A stretch of DNA of 64,000 nucleotides from Eublepharis macularius. Lineage: Eukaryota; Chordata; Lepidosauria; Squamata; Eublepharidae. Positions within the stretch are counted from its first letter, which is position 1. Each line of letters begins with the position of its first letter. Made by a program: the position numbers and the translations under genes. The notes beneath the pieces were generated by a model. That model had not been told where the DNA came from, ran no database searches, and was given only the letters and a program-made list of their open reading frames with translations. Positions 12,871-22,529 of the stretch are shown here, one piece after another. The stretch spans positions 34,518,001 through 34,582,000 of the forward strand of contig NC_072806.1 of assembly GCF_028583425.1 (NCBI RefSeq). The letters are read 5' to 3'.

Positions 12871-13250
12871 TATGCTGTAGCAGAGTTGTTAAGTGGTTGG
12901 ATGCAAATCAGCACTCTGGTGGTTCGAGTCCCACGACCGCCAGGAGCTCAGTAGGTGGCCTTGGGCAAGCCACCCCTCTCAGTCCTGGTTTTGAGCTGCT
13001 GTAGCAGAGCGGTTAAGTGGCTGGACTGTGCATCAGCACTCTGCTGGTTCGAAAAAATCCCACTACTGCCATGAGCTCAGCAGGTGGACTTGGGCAAGAC
13101 ACTCCTCTCAGCCCCAGCCCCCCAACTGCACTGAGGGGATAATAACAACATTGATTTTGTTCACCTCTCCAAGAGGGCACTAATCTGTCTAGAAGGGCTG
13201 TATATAAGCACATTGATATTATTGTTATTATTATTACATTTTTCTTTTTA
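12871..13250 (+). repeat. Two tandem tRNA-derived SINE copies (tRNA-Ser/Leu-like head)
   Basis: GTAGCAGAGTTGTTAAGTGG with GGTTCGAGTCCCACG (first, truncated near 12990), then GTAGCAGAGCGGTTAAGTGG with its own B-box, body and (ATT)n-type tail (to 13250). The head resembles a class II tRNA. These are not functional tRNA genes. Confidence 0.65.
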
Positions 13251-14236
13251 GCCCCACCAATGGACATGATGCTTTGCAGAGTTAATCAAAGTAAGAAAGC
13301 AATCCCTTGCCCCCAAAGGAGCTGGCAACAGGGGAGATAACAGAGGGAATGACTATGCGGACATAAGTCGCAAGGGTGGCAAGGGATGAGGGCAAGGAAC
13401 TACAGCTACAGATTCTTTAAGGGATTAAATCAAAGATTTGCAACCCACCCACCCCTCCCCAAACACACACAAAAGCAGAAGGTGTTTTTAGAGGAAGAAA
13501 GGGTAGCAGTACCAAGCAGGTGTTGAGGGACTGGGAAAGGGGAACGTGGATCTGTCATGCCAAAGATCATAAATTCTTGCCTACTGTTTAAATTTCAGCC
13601 TCCCTTTACCTGCCCCCATCTCATACCAGACTTTCAAGAGGAAACTGCTCTGTTTTCAGGGCATTTGCCGTCAACAGTCAGGCTATACCGAATGTGCACA
13701 CGGCCAGCCAACCCTGTTGAGCTTCCAGTACCCAACCAAGTGTTATCGGGGAGCGGATGGCCTGACGTCCGCCTGACATGGCGCAAGGTAGTTTCTTACG
13801 AGAGAGGCAAGACGCAGCCAAGCTCCCCTCCATTAGGCAGCCCCTTTGAGGAGGTCGGCAGGAGGGCAGGACGTTGCCAGCCAACATTCCCCTCCTCAAG
13901 TAAAAGCTGTAAACTGAATTTTAATGGGATAAAAATATAAAGGGGTTCGCTGCATCCTTCCAAACACTCTCGATACCTATTAGGCCTTATGCGTGCACAT
14001 ATGAAAGAGGCCCGAACAGGACGCCCTCTGCCTCTTCAGCACAGGATGAGTGAACCTTAAAATAAGAAACACAATTGGTGCAGAATAGAAAAGAGCCCAG
14101 TAGCACCTTTAAGATTAACCAACTTTACTGCAGCACAAGCTTTCGAGAACCACGCCTCTCTTTGTCAGATGCAACTGTATTGTACCATAAGCTTTCGAGA
14201 ACTACACCTCTCTTTGTCAGATGCAACTGTATTGTA

Positions 14237-14276
14237 CCATAAGCTTTCGAGAACCACACCTCTCTTCATCAGATGC
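14237..14276 (-). ncRNA. Hammerhead-like motif, tandem unit with CTGATGA box (family A)
   Basis: Read on the minus strand: GCAT (14273-14276), canonical CTGATGA (14266-14272), an extra A, stem GAGAG/TTCTC, GAAA (14245-14248), AGCT overlapping, then ATGG (14237-14240). CAT/ATG can close stem I. It lies sense to PPM1D transcription. The extra A before stem II is non-canonical. Confidence 0.45.
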
Positions 14277-14340
14277 AACTGCATTGTACCATAAGCTTTC
14301 GAGAACCACACCTCTCTTCGTCAAATGCAACTGTATTGTA

Positions 14341-14380
14341 CCATAAGCTTTCGAGAACCACTGCTCTCTTCGTCAGATGC
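14341..14380 (-). ncRNA. Hammerhead-like motif, tandem unit with CTGACGA box (family A)
   Basis: Minus strand: GCAT (14377-14380), CTGACGA (14370-14376), extra A, GAGAG/TTCTC stem, GAAA (14349-14352), then GCTT and ATGG (14341-14344). The core residues are intact. It is one of two tandem units with no core substitution. Confidence 0.42.
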
Positions 14381-14439
14381 AACTGTATTGTACCATAAGC
14401 TTCGTCAGATGCAACTGTATTGTACCATAAGCTGACGAT

Positions 14440-14479
14440 GCATCTGACGAAGAGAGCTGTGGTTCTCGAAAGCTTATGC
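14440..14479 (+). ncRNA. Hammerhead-like motif, intact plus-strand copy (family A)
   Basis: GCAT (14440-14443), CTGACGA (14444-14450), extra A, GAGA...TCTC stem II, GAAA (14468-14471), GCTT, then ATGC (14476-14479). GCAT/ATGC is a perfect 4-bp stem I. AGCT is self-complementary, as expected of a short stem III that works as a dimer. The predicted scissile bond follows T14475. Confidence 0.45.
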
Positions 14480-15919
14480 TACAGTAAAGTTGGTTAGTCT
14501 TAAAGGTGCAACTGGACTCTTTTCTATTTTGCTACAACAGACTAACATGGCTCACTCCTCTGAACTGGTGCAGAGTGAGGGCAAAACATGACGTGACAGC
14601 TGCCCATGTGTTATCCTTGGGTCTTCCTGCTAAATCCACACAAAGCAGTTTGGCAGGAGGAGGGCAAACTGAAACCACTGCAAAGCAGTTTAGTAGGAGG
14701 CGCTGGGACGGAAATTGATGCCTGGGTCCATAAGCAGGAAAGGGGAATTGAGCTCTTCCCCAAGCCCATGCTTTCAGATGCGTAAATGTTGTGGACCAGC
14801 TGCTTTCCTCTCTCCTGGTACCCAAAGTTACCCTGCCAGAAGGAAAACAGCTGGAATGGAGGGGAGAGGGCTTCGTTCCTCCGGGCTGTGCTTTCAATGG
14901 CCTCCCCCTCCTTTATTCAGATGCTGCAGGCTCACAGCTGGGCTGGTCTTATCTGCCTGGGAATTAATTACAGATTTGCAGCCACTGTCCTGTACTGTAG
15001 ACTAAGAGCAACACAATATTAGCTAGTTTCTTGGCTTGTCTGGTGCTCCATTCCTAAGGAATGAAGCAACCCTCAGGCTGTTCCCTCACCTAGCGGAGAA
15101 GCAGGTGACAGGAAGCCATTAAGTAATGCACAAAAGAGAGTCTGCGATGCCTACTTGGCGCCAAGCCTGAATTACTCACTCGCAAGCACATATTAGATTT
15201 AATGGGACTTGGGAGTAACTCGGTTCAGCAACCATTCTGGGGTGGACAAAAAAACACACACCCCTTTTTGTTGTTTCGAAGGAAGAGCTGTTTTATCACC
15301 AGTTTCACAAAATCTCTCTGTCTCAAACACACACGCACACATACACCAGGGACCCCAATGAATGGGGAGAAATTCTCACGAAGGACCTGCGTATCTTATT
15401 TTCAAAATCAAATCTCAAAAGAGCAGCATTTCTTTTTGATTATATTTGCTGTCATTCGTCTTGGCCCTCCTTTCTGCTGCCATCCTCGAAGACTCTTGTT
15501 TCTTTTATGCAATTTGACATCAACATTAATGTGGAAACGTGTGCTAATTTTGATGCGGGGGGGGGAGGGTAAATTGAGTGCCAGGAAACAGAAAATGGAA
15601 CAATAATAAGGAATTAATGGTTCATTTCAAGAGGGAGAAAAGCATAATCAAAATGAAAACATTAAAACTGCACCAGAAAGCTCTCAAAAATATGGCCTTT
15701 GACATGTTCTTTTACCTGCCGGAGTAAGCAGAGCTGTCACCAAATAACTGAAATGTCATTCAATTTGTTGACTAAGCTTAGGGGATTAACTAGAGAATTA
15801 GAAAAAAAGACACTTGTGAAAAAAGGCGTATTTTGTTTTATCTAGATGCTGCTCTTGGTATCGCAGCAAACAGAATCCCAAAAGGGAATTTCCTATTGCG
15901 CAGAAAACAAGAGAAGGAA

Positions 15920-16290
15920 CAGAAGAGTTAGCTGTGTTAGTCTGTAGTTGCAAAATAGTAGAGTCCAGTAACACCTTTAAGACTAACTCGAGCAGACTCT
16001 ATGATATATATTTGATATTCCCTCCCTATTTTTTCCCTTGTCCTCCCCTATTCCTATATGAGAACACTAATAAAAAGCTATTAAAAAAAAAGACTAACCA
16101 ACTTTACTGTAGCATAAGCTTTCGAGAACCGCAGCTCTCTTTGTCAAAGGCAACATCTGACGAAAAGAGCTGTGGTTCTTGAAAGCTTATGCTACATTTG
16201 CATCTGACGAAGAGAACTGTGGTTCTCAAAAGCTTATGCTACGATAAAATTGGTTAGTTTTAAAGATGCAACTGGACTGTTTACTATTTT
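15920..16290. repeat. Family A hairpin element with internal insertion
   Basis: The left end AGAGTTAGCTGTGTTAGTCT and GAGTCCAGTAACACC are interrupted by about 100 bp of AT-rich sequence ending in a poly-A run (16081-16091). Then the AACCAACTTTACTGTAGCAT arm and two plus-strand hammerhead-like units follow. In one unit the stem II base pair is changed on both sides (AAGA/TCTT). The second has GAAA changed to AAAA. Confidence 0.65.
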
Positions 16291-16304
16291 GCAAGATAAG
16301 GAAG

Positions 16305-16480
16305 AATGTGAGCAGGCCTGGTATAGTAGGAATCGAGCTTTAGACCAGCATCAAAGAGACCTGAGTTCCAATCTGTATTCTGCCAGGAAACATGCATGGA
16401 CGATTTGGGGGCAGTTGCACATACACAGCCTAACCTACCCACAGGGCTGCAACGAGGATTAAAATGGAAGAAAGGAGACC
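16305..16480 (+). repeat. tRNA-derived SINE, diverged
   Basis: GTATAGTAGGAATCGAGCTT head, GAGTTCCAATCTG B-box relic, CACAGGGCTGCAACGAGGAT body. Confidence 0.5.
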
Positions 16481-17370
16481 AACACAGGTCAACCACAGTT
16501 CCTTGGAGGAAAGCTGGGACAGAATCGGTACTACATAGGTGGTCTCATCTAAGACGGCCATTTCCACTTTTTTTAAGTGTTTGCATTGAAGAGAAATAAA
16601 CTCCACTAACCAATGAATTGGGGATCATCTTTTTATTCCAAAGAAATTAAGTCATTTAGCCAATTAATTGCATAAACACTGCAGCCCTAATCGCTCCTGT
16701 ATATAAGTTGCCAACATCAAAAGAAGCACCATCACTCCCCTTGTCTTTCGCCCTTGAAGCATAAGGGAGCTGTAGTGCCAACTGTGTCCAACAGTCACTC
16801 TGTGGGTAAAAACCGGCAAGCTGGCTAAAGACAAAAGAGATCCTCAAAAAAAAAACCCCAAAGTGTTCTGAAAAACCTGGAGAGGGAGGAAAGAAATGTC
16901 TCCCTCCCTACTCTTCCTTTAATGGCACCACAAGACACACACACCAGTTTAAGTCAGCTCTCCAGAATTAAGGTGGCTGCAGCACTAAAGGAAGCCCGAT
17001 CCAGAATTCAGCAGCGCCCCTAGAACCTTCCCTTGCAGTCCATTGATCCATTACCCCTTCTCTTGCCATTAATACAATCCATGCCTCTTTGACTGCTTCT
17101 ATCATCCCCAGCCAGTTCCAACTGCACCCTTTAAAAAAAATACATGGAACAAGTTTCCTGCTTGGACAAGACAGGAGACAGCAAGGGCAGTAAAGGAGAG
17201 AAGGGACAGTTGCCAGGATAACCAAAGCTCAGGCACAAATGTTTTCTTTAACGATACACAACACTGTTTCTCAACCACCGAGCCAGAGTCCTCGTTCAGC
17301 TTCAGACAAAAAGATACCATCTTGATTATTGCTATTTAAATGTTCATTGCTTCAAATGTAACAGTATAAT

Positions 17371-17601
17371 CAGGGCTTTTTTTCTGGGGAAAGAGGTGGT
17401 GGAACTCAGTGGGTTGCCCTCGGAGAAAATCATCACATGGCTGGTGGCCCCGCCCCCTGATCTCCAGACAGAGGGGAGTTGAGATTGCAATCTAAACTCC
17501 CCTCTGTCTGGAGATCAGGGGGCGGGGCCACCAGCCATGTGACCATTTTCAAGAGGTTCCAGAACTCCATTCCCCCGCGTTCCCCCTGAAAAAAAGCCCT
17601 G
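17371..17601. mobile_element. hAT-type MITE, family K copy 2
   Basis: 231 bp with CAGGGC...GCCCTG ends and perfect 8-bp duplications AGTATAAT (17363-17370 and 17602-17609). Confidence 0.88.
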
Positions 17602-17879
17602 AGTATAATGTTTTATTTCTATCCTGCTTTTCAGCCTAAATTGGCTGTGAGATAAGTGCAGGGGGGGGGTTGTAAAAAAGAGAAAGAAAATATGCAAGGC
17701 ATAAAATTTCAAAGTCAAACTTATTTGATGTATCTATACCCCACATTTCAGCCAGATCAGCTCCTCAAGGGGCTTACAATTCTAATCTATCCCACCTTTA
17801 AATTAAAAATGGTGGAGATGTAAAGCCCTGTCAGGATTTTTCTCTATAAATTTGCAACATTTGGATGGCCACCAAATTT

Positions 17880-18095
17880 TATTGTGTGAACTGTTTTTAT
17901 GCTTTTAATGCCAATTTCATTGTAAACGTATCTATGTTGTGATCTTTTAATGCTGATTTCATTGTAAACTTACTTATCTATGTTGTGATCTTTTAATGCT
18001 GATTTCATTGTAAACTTACTTATCTATGTTGTGATCTGCTCTGAGCCTGTTCGTGGGGAGAGCAGATAATAAATAAAATAAATAAATAAAAAATT
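17880..18095 (+). mobile_element. LINE 3' end with 42-46-bp tandem duplication
   Basis: CTTTTAATGC(C/T)GATTTCATTG starts at 17902, 17944 and 17990. It then runs into GCTCTGAGCCTGTTCGTGGG and a TAAATAAA tail. Confidence 0.65.
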
Positions 18096-18257
18096 GAAAA
18101 AATACGGAAGCACCTACTGGGATGGAGCATACCACTGCTCTGTCTGCTGGAGAGGCAATTGGGTGGTGGGGGTGGGGTATCCTAAGTGTTGGCAGGCACC
18201 TTCCAGGAAGGAGACTCTACCAAAGGGTGAAACCAAGGAGTAACTTCCAATGCTACT

Positions 18258-18633
18258 GTTTAAAAAAACTCCTGGTACTGGATTTCTAAACCATCCAATC
18301 AATAGCCATCTGTATATTTTTAAAATAATTTTTAAAGGTGCTCTAGTGCTACAAGTGCATTCAAAAACGATTATACAACCTAATCAATAACAATCAATAA
18401 TTACAATCAATACATATAAATACAAATACAAATATATAAACCGGAATATCTGATGGAATAACTGATGAAATAGTCTCTGGGTTTTCCTCAAGAACTACAA
18501 TCTCTAGGGTCCACAACCCTTCCTTGAAAAAGGTGAGGTAGATGGTGCCACAATAAAGTTACGTGAAGACCTCTCCTGCACCTTGCACTTCATTGTGGTT
18601 TAGAAATCCAGTACCAGGAGTTTTTTAAAAACA
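18258..18633. repeat. Inverted repeat arms around AT-rich spacer
   Basis: CTCCTGGTACTGGATTTCTA near 18270 is the complement of TAGAAATCCAGTACCAGGAG near 18601. Spacer about 300 bp. Possibly a further hairpin transposable element. Confidence 0.5.
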
Positions 18634-18724
18634 GTACCTTCCAGGAAGGAGCCTGGGGCTCCAACAGCTGAAACCAATGGTGTTCCTCCATAAGTCCTTC
18701 TTTCCGGGAAGCATATGAGGGTGT

Positions 18725-18765
18725 CAAATGCTGTCAAGTCACAGCCGACTTATATCCCACCAAAA
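18725..18765 (-). repeat. 5S-SINE tail fragment
   Basis: TCAAATGCTGTCAAGTCACA and GCCGACTTATATCCC match the tail end of the 5S-derived SINEs. Confidence 0.45.
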
Positions 18766-19879
18766 ATAGCCAATGAGCAGATTCCCAGCATGCTCAGATC
18801 CAGGCATGAGGGAAGTATGGCTGGCTGCCCTCTGCCCTTCTTACAGACTCATCAAGGTGATTCCAATTTAAAATAAAATAAAATACGGAGACCTTAGAGA
18901 AGTAGGTTTGTTCCACATTTTAGTGCCTGTCCAAGGATATTAACCAGTCAAGGAGTATACTGCACATTCAAGTTACCAGTCCTCAAGCTTGAGATTATTT
19001 TTATAACTATTAATTTTTTAAAATAATTATACTCCACTCTTGGTTCAAAGCAGCTTTCAAATAATAATTTCAAATAAGCTATGCTTAACAAGCAAAATTT
19101 AGCAAGCCCAGAGAAACAAGAGGTGCAGGATAGGCGCAGACAAAACAAGTGATACAACAAGGGGTATTTTGTGGAGGGGTGCTAACACTACTCCCCAACA
19201 AGGCCCATCATAAATCAGTGCTACGCCGTAACAGGCTAAATGCAAGCACGCAAAAATACTTCCATTAAAACAGCTTTAATGAAAAGGTAACAAAATATAT
19301 ATATATCAGCACATCGCATGGTCTTAAGTGTTCATTTCCCGAAATACTGGAAAAAGGGGAAGAATTCAGTTTGACTCCTGTGAATAACGGGACAGAATAC
19401 CAGTAAGCAATGCTTTATGGATGCAATCCTGGGCATGTTTGCCTAGAAGTAAGTTGTACTGAATACAATGGGACTAACTTCAAAGTTAACAGGAGGGTGG
19501 CGGTTCTAGTTTACTCTTCGTCTCCAAAAACTAGCCTGCACAAAAGGCCTCTGAAAGAGCTTCAAGCCTGAACTCTGACAAGCCAGTCCAGCAGCTTTGA
19601 TTCATTCGAAACAGAGCAGCCTGGATTCTAATGAACCAGAGTTATGCTAGCTGCCCTGCCTTCCAGCTTGAACCCGGGCTCAAGTTCAATGCACTAGTCT
19701 TTTAAACATTAAACGACTAGGGACCAAATGACCTGACGGATTGCCTCCATCCAAGACCTGCAAATAGCAGATGGTGCCCTTAAGGCGTCTACAGTATCAG
19801 AGGTAAGTAAAAGGATCTCAAGAGAGCTCCCCCCAATTTGTCTCACCCCTTTCCTTCTGGCCTCCTAACACAGTTTAAA

Positions 19880-20105
19880 AATTTTGTTATTGGATAAACT
19901 TTTTAATTCTTGCACCGAAAACCTTTTAGAGACAATGTTGTTTGGTGTGTTCTGTCGCAGACTGTTACTTTGTGCTGTTGTTTTTTTTGACATGAACCAT
20001 TTTTATTAATTTTTGATACATGGCTACGTTTTAACGAATCCTCTCTTTTGTGATTGCTTTAAACAGCCTTGAGAGACGGCAGGATCTAAATTCTCTAAAT
20101 AAGGT
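19880..20105 (+). mobile_element. LINE 3' end
   Basis: CAGCCTTGAGAGACGGCAGG, ATCTAAATTCTCTAAATAAG. No coding part recognisable. Confidence 0.45.
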
Positions 20106-20492
20106 ATTATAAACTGTGGTCCAGCAGCCAAGGAAGGCCTCTGTGTTGCTGTTGATGTTTATTATCTGCTGCAGTCTAGCCCTATTGCTAAGAGGGTGCT
20201 CGCAAAAAACTAAGATAATGCTTAAGCTTCATAAGGAGCAGGGTAAGAAGATTTCATGGGCTTATTTAAACGAAAGACCAAAAGAGCTGCGAGATGCAAA
20301 TTAAAGCCCATTTCATCAACTGGAATTTCTGCATTTCAAGTCTAGTCTAGAGATAAAAAGGACAGCGAATAATGCTACCTTAGGAAGGCAGGAAGGGAAA
20401 AGCATGCTAACTTGATCAACGCAGAGCCCAGGTGGGAGATTTCTTTAAGGAGGCAGTGCCCACAAGAAGAGAAGCAATCACAGTGCTGTCCA

Positions 20493-20679
20493 AGATGGGT
20501 AGCCGTCTTAGTCTGTCTGTAGTAGCAGAAACAAGCAAGAGTCCAGTAGCACCAACAAGACTAACAAAATTTGTGGTAGGGTAGGAGCTTTCTGAAGAAG
20601 TGAGCTGTGGCCCATGAAAGCTCATCCCCTACCACAGTTTTTTAGTCTTATAGGTGCTACTGGACTCTTGCTCGTTTCT
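20493..20679. repeat. Family B hairpin element with 11-bp target duplication
   Basis: Begins AGATGGGTAGCCGTCTTAGT and ends GGACTCTTGCTCGTTTCT. Flanked by AGTGCTGTCCA at 20482-20492 and 20680-20690. Confidence 0.78.
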
Positions 20680-20867
20680 AGTGCTGTCCACGTCCGTACA
20701 CGCTTGTGGCACCTTGAAGTCTAACTCACTGGAGGGTACATTTTGTGAGCCAGAATTAAAGGTGCAGCTCCATTAAAGGTACATGTGCTTCACAGGAAGG
20801 AGTCCCTCATTTATTCCCTGTTCAAATTGACTGTTTTCTCTGGTCATGAGAGATGGTGCAAGTGGAG

Positions 20868-20936
20868 TCCCAATAGGGCAGAAATGCCACTTTTAAAAGA
20901 AAAAGTGGCGTTTCTGCCTTATTGGGACTCCATTTA
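20868..20936. repeat. Short inverted repeat
   Basis: GTCCCAATAGGGCAGAAATG then CCACTTTT pairs with AAAAGTGG and CGTTTCTGCCTTATTGGGAC. Hairpin with arms of about 30 bp. Confidence 0.65.
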
Positions 20937-21767
20937 TCAGGGGAGCAGCAGGTTAAAGCACAGTCAGATGATCCACACATAGAATCAGTTGCTCTGGGGG
21001 AAGGAGAGGCCATGTCCATGCAGAAGTACACATAAGCACGATACTCTTTTTTACTGTAGAGTAGAACTTTTTTTAACTAAGACACCTTCTGCAGCTTGAC
21101 CACATCTGTGTTTACTTAGAAGTGCTATAATATTACAGTGGGATTTATAACACTATCCGCTGCATGCTTATTCCAAAGCAACCCCCTGTGCTCAGAGAGG
21201 CTTACTTCTCTCTTAAAGACTTCCACCTTACTACCAATCACGGCCAAACTGTGGCTTCAATCTCACATGCGCTTTGTCAATGGTGGGGGGGGGGAGCTCA
21301 CTCTCTGCTTGAAGGGGAGGATAGAATTGAGATTATTCCATGGGACCAAGTCCCACTAAACTCTAGCGCACCTCTGGAACGCATGCTACAGTTACTTGTT
21401 GTTGTTGTTGTATTTATAGCCTGCTCTCCCTACAAGCGGGCTCAGAGCAGGTAACATCAAGTAATAAAAGTCACATTAAAACATATTAAACACAATGTAG
21501 TTATGGAGGATTGGAAGAGAACATTCATCTGTAGGTTAATAAGCAAGTAGGAAAAATATAAAAGATTTTAAAAAGTTGCTAAACATCCCTCCTTGGACAA
21601 CAGCTGGTTTTTATTTATAGATGTTGTAATTTACAGTGTGACTGAATCCAGACATCCTCCGTATCCTTTCGGCAGAGGTGCTTTGTAGCTTTCAAGCCTT
21701 GCGTATCTCCATATGCAAAATTACACCAATATATTATATCTGATTCTGAAGCTGCCTGTTCAAAACA

Positions 21768-21792
21768 CACACACACACACACACACACACAG
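21768..21792 (+). repeat. (CA)n microsatellite cluster
   Basis: CA run, with further short CA runs at about 21846-21862 and 21906-21920. Confidence 0.9.
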
Positions 21793-21965
21793 CACACAAC
21801 ACAGCAATAGCAACAGAACTCTGAACCTGAGTGTACTTGTTTAATACACACACACACACACATACTGAGTTGTCAGTTTTAAAAAAAATCTGGTCTTATT
21901 TTTATTTACACACACACACTGTGGCTATACAAATCTGATTCTGACTCTACCGGTTTAAAGCACAA

Positions 21966-22326
21966 TCAAGATGGACAGCTGTGTGAGTCTGTCTGTCTGC
22001 AGCAGCAGAAAAGAGCGAGAGTCCAGGAGCACCCATAAGACTAACAAAATTTGTGGCAGGTATGAGCTTTTGTGAGTCACAGCTCACTTCTTTAAAAACA
22101 CAGCTAGAATGTGAGTCCTTCTGTCCTTATATCTTTGCAAGGTTGATGGATTTCCATTCTGTACGGCTAAATGAGGTGTCTTCACATTCTAGCTGTATTT
22201 GAAGAAGTGAGCTGTGGCTTAGGAAAGCTCATGCCCTGCCACACATTTTGTCAGTCTTCTAGGTGCTACTGGACTCTTGCTCTTTTCTACTGCTACAGAT
22301 AGACTAACACAGGGCTATCCAGCTTG
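21966..22326. repeat. Family B hairpin element, longest copy with internal stem
   Basis: End-to-end inverted arms. A unique centre of about 110 bp contains a second inverted pair (CAGCTAGAATGTGAG and CACATTCTAGCTG). This may be closest to the unrearranged form. A second, shorter copy follows at once. Confidence 0.65.
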
Positions 22327-22334
22327 ATACAGTC

Positions 22335-22505
22335 GAAAAGAGCAGGAGTCCAGTAGCACCTAGGAGACGGACAAGACGTGTGGCTTTCCTGAGCCACAGC
22401 GCACTTCTTCAGACACCAAGGAGTGAGCTGCGGCTCACACAAGCTCCTACCCCGCCACCCATTTTGTCCGCCTTACAGGTGCGACTGGGCTCTTGCTCTT
22501 TCCCA
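22335..22505. repeat. Family B hairpin element adjoining PPM1D exon 1 CpG island
   Basis: AAAGAGCAGGAGTCCAGTAG to GGGCTCTTGCTCTTTCCC, with the core on the minus strand. Stem I is GTGT/ACAC here, different from other copies but still paired. It ends about 230 bp inside intron 1. Confidence 0.65.
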
Positions 22506-22529
22506 GAACTACACACACAACACCCAAAC

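Larger units (their letters stand above)
14137..14428 (-). repeat. 52-bp tandem array of hammerhead-like units
   Basis: AAGCTTTCGAGA recurs at 14137, 14189, 14241, 14293 and 14345, exactly 52 bp apart, with truncated units at 14397 and 14429. Each unit holds the whole family A core on the minus strand. Of five full units, two have an intact CTGANGA box; the others have CTGACAA (twice) or TTGACGA. The array forms the expanded left arm of a larger hairpin element. Confidence 0.85.
14085..14562. repeat. Family A hairpin element carrying the tandem array
   Basis: Starts near AAAAGAGCCCAGTAGCACC and ends with the complementary ACTGGACTCTTTTCTATTTT followed by a short unpaired tail. Flanked by AATTGGTGCAGA (14073-14084) and AACTGGTGCAGA (14563-14574), an 11/12 target duplication. 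Confidence 0.75.

Noticed and set aside
14137..14428. CRISPR-like array
   Set aside because: Repeats are contiguous with no variable spacers and the DNA is vertebrate.
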